From Sva-07 sp963752815 (GTDB taxonomy: Bacteria; Actinomycetota; Acidimicrobiia; Acidimicrobiales; Ilumatobacteraceae): a DNA stretch of 64,000 bases. Below are positions 26,064 through 34,954 of this stretch, one piece after another. Both the position numbers and the translations under genes were made by a program. The DNA lies in contig CAVVZI010000015.1 of assembly GCA_963752815.1 (NCBI GenBank), positions 620,001-684,000 of the forward strand, in the 5' to 3' direction. Under the pieces are notes generated by a model. It saw nothing but the letters and a program-made list of their open reading frames with translations. It had not been told where the DNA came from and did no database searches. How positions within the stretch are numbered: position 1 is the stretch's first letter; each line of letters opens with the position of its first letter.

Positions 26064-26702
26064 TTACGGCACGTGGCGGGGATGGATCAGGACCTCCGCG
26101 GCGACCGGGGTGAACCCGGCACCGAGGAACGCACGGAGCGAGGCCGCATTGCCCGGCGCAACCTGGGCCCAGACGACCGCACCAGCGGGCGCCTGATCGA
26201 GCCCCGCCGCGATCAGTGCGCGCCCGGCACCGCTCGACGCCGTCGCCGTTCCGAGGAGTTCCACCGAGATCTCCAACCTGCCGACCAAACCGTGACCGAG
26301 CGTCACGAGACCACGTTCATCGCCGAACACGCGCACGTTGCGCCGGTGCCTTCTCGCACGGACGACGCGAGGGTGGGCATCGAGATCGTCCCGGGCAACG
26401 AGCCCGTTGACGGTCCGTCCGCCGGTTCCACGGGCGACGAGCACCGCATCGTGTGAACCGATCGCACCGCCCGGGCCGGCCAACCAGCGGAGCAGATCCG
26501 GATGGCCCGCGCCACCGAACCCGTTCGCTCCCCGATCGACGACCTCGGTCGACGGATGCGTGGTGAGCACGAACGCGTGGCCGGTGAACTCGACCACGGC
26601 GTGGGTGCCCGAGTCGTCCGGCGGATGGACTTCAGCGAGACCGTCGACCGCCGGGAAGCGACCGTCGGCCGCGGCCTGCAGCGCTTCGGACAGAGCATGC
26701 AC
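26064..26702 (-). CDS. Acetyltransferase-like (GNAT fold) protein
   Basis: About 212 residues. The C-terminal half has the acetyl-CoA fold pattern, with ELLGTATASSGAGRALIAAGL followed by VWAQVAPGNAASLRAFLGAGFTPVAAEVLI, the beta4-alpha3-beta5 arrangement of GNAT enzymes. The N-terminal half (AVVEFTGHAFVLTTHP) is less typical, so it may be a two-domain variant. The open frame runs on through the divergent monooxygenase to 27746; GTG 26702, 8 nt after a TAGTGT -10, is a sensible start and GTG 26714 is an alternative. Confidence 0.65.
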   Translation of the reverse strand: MHALSEALQAAADGRFPAVDGLAEVHPPDDSGTHAVVEFTGHAFVLTTHPSTEVVDRGANGFGGAGHPDLLRWLAGPGGAIGSHDAVLVARGTGGRTVNGLVARDDLDAHPRVVRARRHRRNVRVFGDERGLVTLGHGLVGRLEISVELLGTATASSGAGRALIAAGLDQAPAGAVVWAQVAPGNAASLRAFLGAGFTPVAAEVLIHPRHVP

Positions 26703-26710
26703 GACGTCCG

Positions 26711-26720
26711 ACACTACGTT
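26711..26720. promoter_or_regulatory. Overlapping divergent -10 elements
   Basis: ACACTACGTT contains TACGTT on the plus strand (6 nt before ATG 26727) and TAGTGT on the minus strand (8 nt before GTG 26702). Both fit TANNNT, so two leaderless genes appear to start back to back from almost the same bases, and their transcription should be mutually exclusive. Confidence 0.45.
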
Positions 26721-26726
26721 CGGGCC

Positions 26727-27755
26727 ATGCGCGTCGATGTCATGTCCGTTCCGAAGCCGTTGCGTGAGATGGGTGCGGTCGCCCAGTCCGCGGTGGACGC
26801 CGGTTTCACCGGGATGCTGCTGACCGAGGGCGGCCGGACGGCGTTCTCGGCGGCCACCGCGGCCGCGGTCGCGGCGCCGGGACTCGAGCTCTCGACGGGT
26901 GTCGCCGTGGCATTCCCCCGCAGCCCGATGATCACCGCCCAGTTGGCATGGGAACTCCAGGAGCTCACCGGCGGTTCGTTCCGGCTGGGTCTCGGTACCC
27001 AGGTTCGGACGCACGTGGTGCGGCGGTACGGCGTCGAGTTCGAACATCCCGGGCCACGTCTGCGTGACTACGTCCGCGCCGTCAAGGCGTGCTTCGCCGG
27101 GTTCCGCGGTGAACCCCTCGATCACCACGGCGAGTTCTACGAGCTGACGTTCCTCAACCGGCAGTGGAGCCCCGGGCCCATCGACGAGCCCGATCCCAAG
27201 GTCGACATCGCCGCGGTCAATCCGTGGATGCTGCAGATGGCGGGTGAGGTCGCCGATGGAGTGCACGTCCATCCGCTCGGCGAGCCCGGCTACCTGGCCC
27301 GCCATGTGCTGCCCGGGCTGGCCGAGGGCGCGGCACGCGCCGGTCGCGACGCCGGGGAGCTGACCGTGATCGTGCCGGCGCTCACGATCGTGGGCGACAC
27401 CGACGAGGAGGTCGCCACCGCTCGCGAGCGGGCGCGGATGTCGCTCTCCTTCTACGGCTCGACGCCGAACTACGCCTTCATCTGGGACGAGGCCGGATTC
27501 GAGGGGACCACCGCACGCGTGCGTGAGCGGCAGAAGGCGGGCGACTTCGCGGGGATGGCCGCCGAGATCACCGACGAACACGTCAGTGCGTTCGCCACCG
27601 AGGCGACGTGGGACACGTTGGCCGACGCGCTCGTCGACAAGTACGGCGGCATCGTCGATCGGCTGGTGCTCTACAGCGCGGCCGACGAGACGCCGGAACG
27701 TTTCGCGCGTTACGGCGAGGTCGCCCGCAGCATCGTCGCCCGCCACCCCGACTGA
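26727..27755 (+). CDS. LLM-class F420-type oxidoreductase
   Basis: A 342-residue luciferase-like TIM-barrel protein. Landmarks are MRVDVMSVPKPLREMGAVAQ, the barrel strand LELSTGVAVAFPRSPMITA, FRLGLGTQVRTHVVRRYGV, and GEVADGVHVHPLGEPGYL. The arrangement matches the TIGR03617-like group of F420-dependent oxidoreductases in actinobacteria. The frame is open from 26502, but the family start and a leaderless promoter both point to ATG 26727. It is followed 5 bp later by an acetyltransferase gene. Confidence 0.85.
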   Translation: MRVDVMSVPKPLREMGAVAQSAVDAGFTGMLLTEGGRTAFSAATAAAVAAPGLELSTGVAVAFPRSPMITAQLAWELQELTGGSFRLGLGTQVRTHVVRRYGVEFEHPGPRLRDYVRAVKACFAGFRGEPLDHHGEFYELTFLNRQWSPGPIDEPDPKVDIAAVNPWMLQMAGEVADGVHVHPLGEPGYLARHVLPGLAEGAARAGRDAGELTVIVPALTIVGDTDEEVATARERARMSLSFYGSTPNYAFIWDEAGFEGTTARVRERQKAGDFAGMAAEITDEHVSAFATEATWDTLADALVDKYGGIVDRLVLYSAADETPERFARYGEVARSIVARHPD

Positions 27756-27760
27756 TCGGC

Positions 27761-28201
27761 ATGCAATCGATCCGGCGAGCGGTCGCCGACGATCTCGACG
27801 CCCTCATCGCGCTCCACGAACAGTTCTGCACGGTCGATGGTCACCCGTTCGACCGGAGCCGGGCGACGGCGGCCTTCGTCCCGCTCCTCGCGGACGATCG
27901 CCACGGCGTCGTCTGGATCACCGCCGAGGCGAGCGCCTACGCCGTGGTCACGTGGGGCTGGTCGATCGAAGCCGGCGGCGCGGAGGGTGTCCTCGACGAG
28001 ATCTACGTCACCGATCGCGGTGGCGGCACGGGCACGGCGTTGATCGAGCACCTGCTGGCCGACGCTCGGGCCCGCGGTCTGGTTCGCGTCTTTCTCGAGA
28101 CCGAATCGGCCAACGACCGCGTCCGCGCGTTCTACGGACGGCACGGGTTCGTCGTCGACGACTCGGTCTGGATGAGCCACCCGTTCGTCGACCTCGACTG
28201 A
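27761..28201 (+). CDS. GNAT family N-acetyltransferase
   Basis: A 146-residue acetyltransferase. IRRAVADDLDALIALHEQF is the N-terminal helix region, LDEIYVTDRGGGTGTALIEHL the beta4/P-loop acetyl-CoA-binding segment, and VFLETESANDRVRAFYGRHGF the beta5-alpha4 tail. The substrate is unknown. It is 5 bp downstream of the F420-type oxidoreductase and probably co-transcribed. Confidence 0.88.
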   Translation: MQSIRRAVADDLDALIALHEQFCTVDGHPFDRSRATAAFVPLLADDRHGVVWITAEASAYAVVTWGWSIEAGGAEGVLDEIYVTDRGGGTGTALIEHLLADARARGLVRVFLETESANDRVRAFYGRHGFVVDDSVWMSHPFVDLD

Positions 28202-28292
28202 ACCATCCGGTTCCACCCGAAATTCTTCCGCCTCGGTGCACCCACCGCTCGATCCGCTCAGAATTTCCGGAAGGTTTCGGGGGCTCGGGCGA

Positions 28293-29588
28293 CTACGGCG
28301 GGCCGAGCACCCGGTCGAGGTACGGGTTGCGGAAGGTGCCCGACGGGTCGAGCTTGCCGCGCCAGTCGCGGAACGTCTGCCATTCGGGGTACCGCTCGGC
28401 GAGTGTGTGCGACGACTGGTAGTGCAGCTTGCCCCAGTGCGGCCGACCGGCGTAGTCGTTCATGATCTGCTCGACGCCCTGGAAGTACGACTCGTACGGC
28501 GCCCCGACGTACTGGTGGATCGCGATCCAGCCCGACGCCCTGCTGTTGGCGGTGGACAGCGGGATGTCGTCGGCGGCCGAGGCGCGGACCTCGATCGGGA
28601 ACAGCGGCGGGAACGCCAACGTCGACACGAGCTCGTTGATCCGACCGATGGCGTCGGGCACGGCGTCGAACGGGATGCCGTACTCCATCTCGAGGAAGTG
28701 GACGTGGCGCGGGCTGCAGAAGATCCGGTCACTGCGGTCGATCAGCTCGCGCTCGGCGGCGGCCGAGGTGACGAGTTTGGCCACCTTCGGGGCGAGCGAC
28801 GGGAAGCGTCGACCGACGCGGCAGACCGTGCCGAACGCGAGGTTCTCCCCGATCCACTTGTCGCGGACGTAGGCCAGCTTCGGTTGCGGCGCGGCAGGCG
28901 CGTCGGTGCGCGTGTTGCGCTTCACCTGACAACGCCGTCCGCCGGGCATCCAGTAGAACTCGACGTGATCGGTCGAGCGCATGATGTTGCCGAAGTCGGC
29001 GATCACGTCGGCGATCGGTTCGATGGTCTCGCGCGCATGGAGGTTGAACGCGGGGACGCACCGGAGCGTCACCTCGGTGACGATGCCCAACGCGCCGAGC
29101 CCGACCCGCGCCACCCGCAGCAGTTCCGGATCGTTGTGTTCGTCCGCTCGAACCACCGAGCCGTCACCGGTGACGAGCTCGACCCCGACGATCGTGGTCG
29201 CGAGGTTCCCCAGGCCGGCACCCGTGCCATGGGTCGCGGTGGACGTGGCGCCGGCGATCGACTGCCGGTCGATGTCGCCGAGGTTGGGCATCGCGAGGCC
29301 TTGCCCGGCGAGCTGCTCGTTGAGGTCGCAGAGCCGAATCCCCGCTTGCACGGTCACGTCGGTGCCGTCGACGCGCAGGACGCGCCGCATCGCATCGAGC
29401 GAGATCAGGTCGCCGTCGGTCATCGCCGCGTCGGTGAACGAGTGGCCGCCGCCGATCGCCTTGACGCGTCGGCCGGCCTCGGCGGCCTGACGGACGATCG
29501 ACGCGACCTCGTCGGTGCTCGCCGGCTGATGGACCGCCGCCGGCACGCATCGTTGGTTCCCCGCCCAGTTCCGCGTGCTGACTCCCAT
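28293..29588 (-). CDS. FAD-linked sugar-1,4-lactone oxidase (VAO family)
   Basis: A 431-residue flavoprotein. It has the FAD-binding PCMH fold with VKAIGGGHSFTDAAMTDGD and GDIDRQSIAGATSTATHGTG, and a C-terminal D-arabinono-lactone oxidase domain ending HWGKLHYQSSHTLAERYP, with the HWGK motif typical of aldono-lactone oxidases. It would oxidise an aldonolactone or sugar alcohol with O2 or another acceptor. The covalent-flavin His position appears as GHS. ATG 29588 follows a TACGCT -10 by 6 nt. Confidence 0.88.
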   Translation of the reverse strand: MGVSTRNWAGNQRCVPAAVHQPASTDEVASIVRQAAEAGRRVKAIGGGHSFTDAAMTDGDLISLDAMRRVLRVDGTDVTVQAGIRLCDLNEQLAGQGLAMPNLGDIDRQSIAGATSTATHGTGAGLGNLATTIVGVELVTGDGSVVRADEHNDPELLRVARVGLGALGIVTEVTLRCVPAFNLHARETIEPIADVIADFGNIMRSTDHVEFYWMPGGRRCQVKRNTRTDAPAAPQPKLAYVRDKWIGENLAFGTVCRVGRRFPSLAPKVAKLVTSAAAERELIDRSDRIFCSPRHVHFLEMEYGIPFDAVPDAIGRINELVSTLAFPPLFPIEVRASAADDIPLSTANSRASGWIAIHQYVGAPYESYFQGVEQIMNDYAGRPHWGKLHYQSSHTLAERYPEWQTFRDWRGKLDPSGTFRNPYLDRVLGPP

Positions 29589-29594
29589 CGCCGC

Positions 29595-29600
29595 AGCGTA
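29595..29600 (-). promoter_or_regulatory. Predicted -10 element (TACGCT) of the lactone oxidase gene
   Basis: On the minus strand TACGCT is followed by 6 nt and then ATG 29588. No Shine-Dalgarno intervenes, so the transcript is likely leaderless. Confidence 0.45.
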
Positions 29601-29636
29601 GATCAGGGGTCCGGACGATCGGTCTGGCCTGGACGG

Positions 29637-30845
29637 TCAGGCGCCTCCGAGCACGTCGACGGTGCGATCGAGCTCGTCGACAGTCGTGGTGTAATGCACC
29701 GACAGGCGCAGCAGTGACGGCAGATTGCGACGTTCGACGTCGTAGCGCGACGAACCGGCGAGGGTCCACGTCGAATGAATGCGGCGCTCCGTGAGCCGAG
29801 CGGCGAGTTCCTCGGCGGTCGGTCCGTCACTGCGGCCACTGCCGACCGTGACGATCGCGCACTGCCGGACGCCTTGGTCGTACACGCGCCAACCGGCGTC
29901 GACAAGCCGCTCGCGCAGCTGCGTGGCACGCAAAGTGACCGTCGCCTCGATCCGATCGGTACCCCAACCCAGCGCGTGATCCACGGCGGCGCCGAGGCCG
30001 AGCCACGCCGCGTGGTTGTACTCCCAGTACTCGAACCGTTGCGCTCCCGGGGCCAGCACATACCGATCGCTCGCCTCGAGATCGGCGCCGTGATGATCCG
30101 GCTGCGCCGGACGCACCCGGTCGAGGATCGACTCACGGACGTAGAGGAAGCCGGTGCCGCGCGGCCCGCGCAGGAACTTGCGCCCTGTGGCAGACAGGAA
30201 GTCGCAGCCGATCACGTCGACGTCGATGTCGAGTTGTCCCACCGACTGGCAGGCATCGATCAGGAACGGTACGTCGGCCGACCGCGCCAGCGCGCCGATC
30301 TCGGCCGCCGGGTTCACCAGCCCGCCGTTGGTCGGGACGTGCGTGAGCGACACGAGGGCGACGTCGCCGCCACTCAACGCGTCGGCCATCGCTGCCACCG
30401 ACACCTGACCCGACTCGTCGCTCCGAACCCGTTCGATGACGACGCCGTACTCCTCGACAGCGCGGAGGAAGGCGACCGAGTTGGCGCCGTACTCGTGGTC
30501 GTGCACGAGGATCCGCTGCCCCGGCGCCATCGGCACCGACCAGAACGCCGCGTTCCAAGCCGCCGTCGCGTTCTCGAAGCGCCCGATCTCGTGTGGCCGG
30601 GCGTGGAGCAACCGGGCGATCGAACCGGCCACCGCATCGAGATCGGCGGCACGCTCATTCGCCAACTCGTATCCGCCGACGGTCGCCTCGCGCTGCAGGT
30701 ACTCGAGTTGGGTGTCGACCACCACCCGCGGCGGCAACGACGCGCCGGCGTGGTTGAGGTGGATCTGGTCGAGTTCCGGTGCGCACCCCGGCGTCACCGC
30801 CCGGGCATGCTCGACCTCGACGTCGGTCAGCACCGGTGCATTCAC
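29637..30845 (-). CDS. Class V aminotransferase-fold PLP enzyme (EgtE-like?)
   Basis: A 402-residue PLP enzyme of the cysteine desulfurase/isopenicillin-N epimerase group. It has IHLNHAGASLPP near the N-terminus, FLIDACQSVGQ with the PLP-pyridine Asp, and the Schiff-base Lys in ATGRKFLRGPRGTGFLYV. This last motif is like that of EgtE, the PLP lyase of ergothioneine synthesis, but no other egt gene is present, so the role is unproven. The GTG start overlaps the stop of the mycothione reductase gene (GTGA), implying translational coupling and a shared thiol-related role. Confidence 0.82.
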   Translation of the reverse strand: MNAPVLTDVEVEHARAVTPGCAPELDQIHLNHAGASLPPRVVVDTQLEYLQREATVGGYELANERAADLDAVAGSIARLLHARPHEIGRFENATAAWNAAFWSVPMAPGQRILVHDHEYGANSVAFLRAVEEYGVVIERVRSDESGQVSVAAMADALSGGDVALVSLTHVPTNGGLVNPAAEIGALARSADVPFLIDACQSVGQLDIDVDVIGCDFLSATGRKFLRGPRGTGFLYVRESILDRVRPAQPDHHGADLEASDRYVLAPGAQRFEYWEYNHAAWLGLGAAVDHALGWGTDRIEATVTLRATQLRERLVDAGWRVYDQGVRQCAIVTVGSGRSDGPTAEELAARLTERRIHSTWTLAGSSRYDVERRNLPSLLRLSVHYTTTVDELDRTVDVLGGA

Positions 30846-32254
30846 GGGAGCTTGTCGATCGCATCGAGCAACGCGTTCTCCACCACCTCGGTGAGCGCCG
30901 GGTGGATGTAGAACACCTGCTCGGCGACGGCGCGCGCCGGCGTGTCGAACTCCATCGCCTGGATGATCGGCTGGATCAGCGACGACGCCTGGGGACCGAG
31001 GATGTGGGCGCCGAGGATCAGCCCGCTGTCGACGTCGACGATCACCTTGGCGAACGACGTCGTGTCGACGAGCGCCCATCCGTAGGCCGTGCCCGCGTAA
31101 TCACGCCGACCGACGACGAACGACAGACCCTGCTCAGTTGCCTGTTGCTCGGTCAGGCCGACCGTCGCGATCTGCGGATTGGAGAACACCGCGCTCGGCA
31201 CGGCTTTGTAGCTCTGCCGGTGCCGATCGTGCGGGTGGGCGATGTTCCAGAACGCCACCTTGGCCTCGGCGTTGGCGAGATGCTTCAGCTGCTGGTCGTT
31301 GGCGATGTCGCCGATGGCCCAGACGCCTGCGACGTTCGTGGCCATCGTGTCGTCGATCGCGATCCTGCCGCGGTCGCGCAACTCGATGCCGCCCGTGGCG
31401 GTGTCGAGCAGGTCGGTGTTCGGTTCGCGACCGGTGGCCACGAGCAGTTCGTCGACCACGATCGTCTCCTCACCGCACCCGATCTCGATGCCGTCGGCGA
31501 CCCGGCGTATCGAGGTCGGTGCGTGTCCGAGACGCACGTCGACCCGCTCGGCGAACAGCTCCGTGAAGCGTTCCGCGATGTCGTGGTCGAAGCCGCGCAG
31601 CATGGTGGCCGACCGCGCGAACAGCGTCACCTCCGAACCGAGGCCGGCGAAGACGTGTCCCATCTCGGCGGCGATGAATCCACCACCGATGATCCCGAGG
31701 CGTGGCGGGAGCGAGTCGAGGCGCATGATCGAATCGGAGGTGTGGAACCCGGTCTCCACGAGACCGTGGATCGGCGGGACGACGGGGCGCGCGCCGGCGG
31801 CGATCAGCACGTTCGGAGCGGTGATCGTGCGGCCTTCGACGTCGAACACCTTGTCGCCGGTGAACCGCGCCGTGCCTTCGATCAGGGTCAGGTTCGGCGT
31901 GCCGGTCGCCCGGTACGCGCGGCCGCCGGCGGAGATCGGATCGATCCGGTCGAAGATGCGGTCACGGATGACCGCCCAGTCGGCGCCGTTGAACTGCGTG
32001 TCGATCCCGAGTTTCGCGGAATTCTGCGCCGACACCGCCACGTCGGCGGGGAGCACGAACATCTTCGAGGGGATGCAGCCGCGGTTGAGGCACGTGCCGC
32101 CGAACACGTCGCGCTCGACGAGCGCGATCTTCCAGTCCGCGAGGAACTCCGGGATCGAGTTGCCGGACCCGCTCCCGATGATGATCAGGTCGAACTCTTC
32201 GGCGCCTGCCGACGTGGGGGACGATGACGTGCCGGACGATGAAGCGGTGCTCAC
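30842..32254 (-). CDS. mtr: Mycothione reductase
   Basis: A 470-residue pyridine nucleotide-disulfide oxidoreductase. FAD motif IIIGSGSGNSIPE at the N-terminus (the GSGNS variant is typical of mycothione reductases), redox disulfide GGTCLNRGCIPSK (Cys 55 and 60), NADPH motif LGIIGGGFIAAEMG, the second FAD motif VAGVWAIGDIAN and the C-terminal IHPALTEVVE with the active-site His. It reduces mycothiol disulfide with NADPH and so implies mycothiol as the redox buffer. Dihydrolipoamide dehydrogenase and mercuric reductase are less likely from the N-terminal motif. Coupled to a class V aminotransferase downstream. Confidence 0.88.
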   Translation of the reverse strand: MSTASSSGTSSSPTSAGAEEFDLIIIGSGSGNSIPEFLADWKIALVERDVFGGTCLNRGCIPSKMFVLPADVAVSAQNSAKLGIDTQFNGADWAVIRDRIFDRIDPISAGGRAYRATGTPNLTLIEGTARFTGDKVFDVEGRTITAPNVLIAAGARPVVPPIHGLVETGFHTSDSIMRLDSLPPRLGIIGGGFIAAEMGHVFAGLGSEVTLFARSATMLRGFDHDIAERFTELFAERVDVRLGHAPTSIRRVADGIEIGCGEETIVVDELLVATGREPNTDLLDTATGGIELRDRGRIAIDDTMATNVAGVWAIGDIANDQQLKHLANAEAKVAFWNIAHPHDRHRQSYKAVPSAVFSNPQIATVGLTEQQATEQGLSFVVGRRDYAGTAYGWALVDTTSFAKVIVDVDSGLILGAHILGPQASSLIQPIIQAMEFDTPARAVAEQVFYIHPALTEVVENALLDAIDKLP

Positions 32255-32335
32255 GAGTTGCAGTCAACCGGCCGTACCCGCCATTCCTTCCGCGAGGGTT
32301 TGCGAACGGGGGCGCGGTCCGCCACGCTGTGGGCG

Positions 32336-32800
32336 ATGTTGGATCGAAGGACGGGCGACGGGTTCATGCGGTGCAGCGACGGGCACGTGCGCTGGGGCAT
32401 CTACGGCGCGGCGGGCGTGGTCTTCGTGTTCCGGGCCGACGAGACGCGGGTGATGCTCCAGAAGCGTTCGGCGTTCGCCCACGAGGGAGGGACCTGGTCG
32501 TGCGCCGGTGGGGCGCTCGACCTGGGCGAGACACCACTCGAGGGCGCGCTGCGCGAAGCGTCGGAGGAGGTCGGTGCGATCCCCGGCGCGGCCCGTGTCG
32601 TCGGTGAGTACCGGTTCGTCCCTGCGACCGACTGGACGTACACCACGGTGGTCGTCGAGGTGGACGAGCCCTTCGGCGACTCCATCAACTTCGAGACCGA
32701 CGCCGTCGGTTGGTTCACGTTCGACGAGGTGGACGCGCTCGCCCTGCACGCCGGGTTCGCGTTCGCCTGGCCACATGTGCGTGCGATCATTGCCGGATGA
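32336..32800 (+). CDS. Nudix hydrolase
   Basis: A 154-residue Nudix protein. The Nudix box GGALDLGETPLEGALREASEEVG carries the metal-binding REx2EE residues; flanking strands (VVFVFRADETRVMLQKRS and WTYTTVVVEVDE) fit ADP-sugar/NTP-type pyrophosphatases. The frame is open from 32258, but ATG 32336 gives the domain directly. Its stop overlaps the start of the molybdopterin oxidoreductase (ATGA), so the two are coupled, an unusual pairing with no obvious metabolic link. Confidence 0.88.
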   Translation: MLDRRTGDGFMRCSDGHVRWGIYGAAGVVFVFRADETRVMLQKRSAFAHEGGTWSCAGGALDLGETPLEGALREASEEVGAIPGAARVVGEYRFVPATDWTYTTVVVEVDEPFGDSINFETDAVGWFTFDEVDALALHAGFAFAWPHVRAIIAG

Positions 32801-34909
32801 CGATCAGCCGGACGATCAACGGCACGTGCCATCACGACTGCCCTGATTCGTGCGGATGGACGGCAACGGTCGACGGTGACGGAGCCGACGCCGTCGCCGT
32901 GAAGCTCCGGGGAAACCCGGCGCACCCGTTCTCGGCTGGTGAACTGTGCCCGAAGGTCAACCGCTTCCTCGATCGCGTCTACAGCCCCGATCGAGTCCTC
33001 ACGCCGCTGCGACGCACGGGACCGAAGGGTTCGGGCGAGTTCGAACCGATCTCGTGGGCCGACGCGCTCGCCGAGACCGCGGCGCGGCTGCACGGCGTGA
33101 TCGCCACCCACGGGGCCGAGGCGGTGCTGCCGTTCTCCGACGCCGGCAACCAGAGCCTCCTGTCGCTGATGGGCCTCAGCGGCCGCTTCTTCGGGCACAT
33201 GGGAGCGTCGCTCATCGATCGCAACATCTGCGGTCCCACCGTCGGCGCCGGGATGCGGATGACCAACGGCACGGGCCGCGGCATGGACGCGCTCGAACTC
33301 GAACATTCGCAGCTCATCCTGCTGTGGGGCACCAACACACGACTCACCAACCGCCACCTGTGGCCGACCATCGAGACGGCCCGCGCCCGCGGGGCGCGGC
33401 TCGTGGTGATCGACCCGATCCGCACCCTCACCGCCGAGGCCATCGATACCGACCGCGGCGACCGGTTCATCCAGCCGCTCCCCGGCACCGACATCGCGAT
33501 GATGCTGGCGATGATGCACGTCATCATCCGCGACGGACTGACGAACGACGAGTGGATCGTCGAGCACACGCTCGGCTACGACGAGTTGCGCGCGGCCGTC
33601 GCCGACTGGACGCCGGAACGGGCGAGCGCCGTCTGCGGCGTCGAGGCCGACACGATCGTCTCGCTCGCCACCGACTACGCCACGACGCGACCCGCCGCGA
33701 TCCGCACGCTCATCGGCGCCGAGCACCACGAGAACGGTGGGATGTTCTTCCGCACGCTCGCCTGCCTGCCCGCCCTGACCGGGGCCTGGGCCGAGCGCGG
33801 TGGCGGCATCGCCAGGAGCGTCGGCTCCTACACCGATGCGCTGATCGACGTCGGCACCTTCATCCGACCCGATCTCGGGCAGGTCGAGGGCCGACCCGCG
33901 CCGCGGACGCTGAACATGAGCCGGCTCGGCGACGTCCTCACCGACCCGCACGCCGGCTGCGGAACGGGCCCGGGGGTCCACGCGCTGGTCGTGTGGAGTT
34001 CGAATCCACTCGTGATCGTGCCCAACACCGAGCTGGTCCGCCGTGGCCTGGCACGCGACGATCTGTTCACGGTGGTGCACGAGCAGTTCCTCACCGACAC
34101 CGCCCGCTATGCGGACATCGTCCTGCCGGCCACCACCCAACTGGAGGCCGACGACGTCGTGCTCCCCTGGGGTCATCTGTGGGTCGGATGGAACGGCGCC
34201 GCCATCGACCCGATCGGCGAGTCCGTGCCGAACACCGAGTTGTTCAGACGGCTCGCCGACGCGATGGGCTACACCGAGCCGGCGCTGTTCGACGACGACG
34301 ACACCCTGCTGCGTCAAGCACTGCCCACCGTCGACCTCGACGAGCTGCGCTCGGTGGGATGGGTGCGTGCCCCGTACCCCGACGATGGTCGACCGTTCGG
34401 TGATGGAGCAGTTCGAGACCCCGTCCGGTCGGGTCGAGTTCGCCTCCGACGCGCTGGCACGGATGGGCCAGCCGCGCCTGCCGACGTTCGTCCCGCCGCG
34501 TGAGGGCCCGGGCGGCGACCCCGAACTGGTGGCACGGTTCCCGCTCCAGTTGCTCACCCCGAAGCACCACACCCGATTCCTCAACTCGGCCTATTCGCAC
34601 CTGCCCAAGCACGGTCCTGCCGAAGGTGGTCCGTTCCTCGAACTCGACCCGTCCGACGCGCAGGAGCGCGATCTGAGCGACGGCGATCTCGCCACGGTCT
34701 GCAATGACCGTGCGTCGGTGGTCGTCCCGGTCAGGATCACCGACCGGCTGCGCCCGGGAGTCGTGGCGATCCCGTTCGGCTGGTGGAGCGCCTCCCACCC
34801 CGACGGCAAGGTCGCCAACAGCCTCACCAACGACACCCTCACCGACTGGGGCGGCGGCGTCGCGTACAGCGACACCCTCGTCCAGGTCGTTGCGTGTCAC
34901 GTGGCGTGA
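32797..34909 (+). pseudogene. Molybdopterin-dependent oxidoreductase, frameshifted
   Basis: The product, about 703 residues once the frame is restored, is a formate dehydrogenase/DMSO reductase-type catalytic subunit. An N-terminal [4Fe-4S] site is formed by Cys 11, 15, 19 and 51 (C-x3-C-x3-C-x31-C); bis-MGD regions include LLWGTNTRLTNRHLW and LVVWSSNPLVIVPN. No Tat signal is present, so it is cytoplasmic. After RPFGDG near 34404 the frame is lost; the rest (QFETPSGRVEFASDALARM to the stop at 34909) is in another frame and contains the C-terminal molydopterin-binding beta barrel. One inserted base explains the break. It overlaps the Nudix gene by ATGA. Confidence 0.85.
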
Positions 34910-34942
34910 AATGTGGTGCCCGGCCGCGCGGCGGGGCGTCGG

Positions 34943-34948
34943 TAACCT
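34943..34948 (+). promoter_or_regulatory. Predicted -10 element (TAACCT)
   Basis: TAACCT ends 6 nt before ATG 34955 with no Shine-Dalgarno, consistent with leaderless initiation of the MgtE-N/CBS gene. Confidence 0.45.
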
Positions 34949-34954
34949 GCCGGT

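Noticed and set aside
26064..27746. A 560-codon minus-strand frame across the LLM gene
   Set aside because: Only its last 210 codons look like a protein; the rest is the antisense shadow of the LLM gene, kept open by high GC.
28219..28272. Hairpin GAAATTCT/AGAATTTC between two convergent genes
   Set aside because: Only 8 paired bases with a 33-nt loop; too weak to call a terminator.
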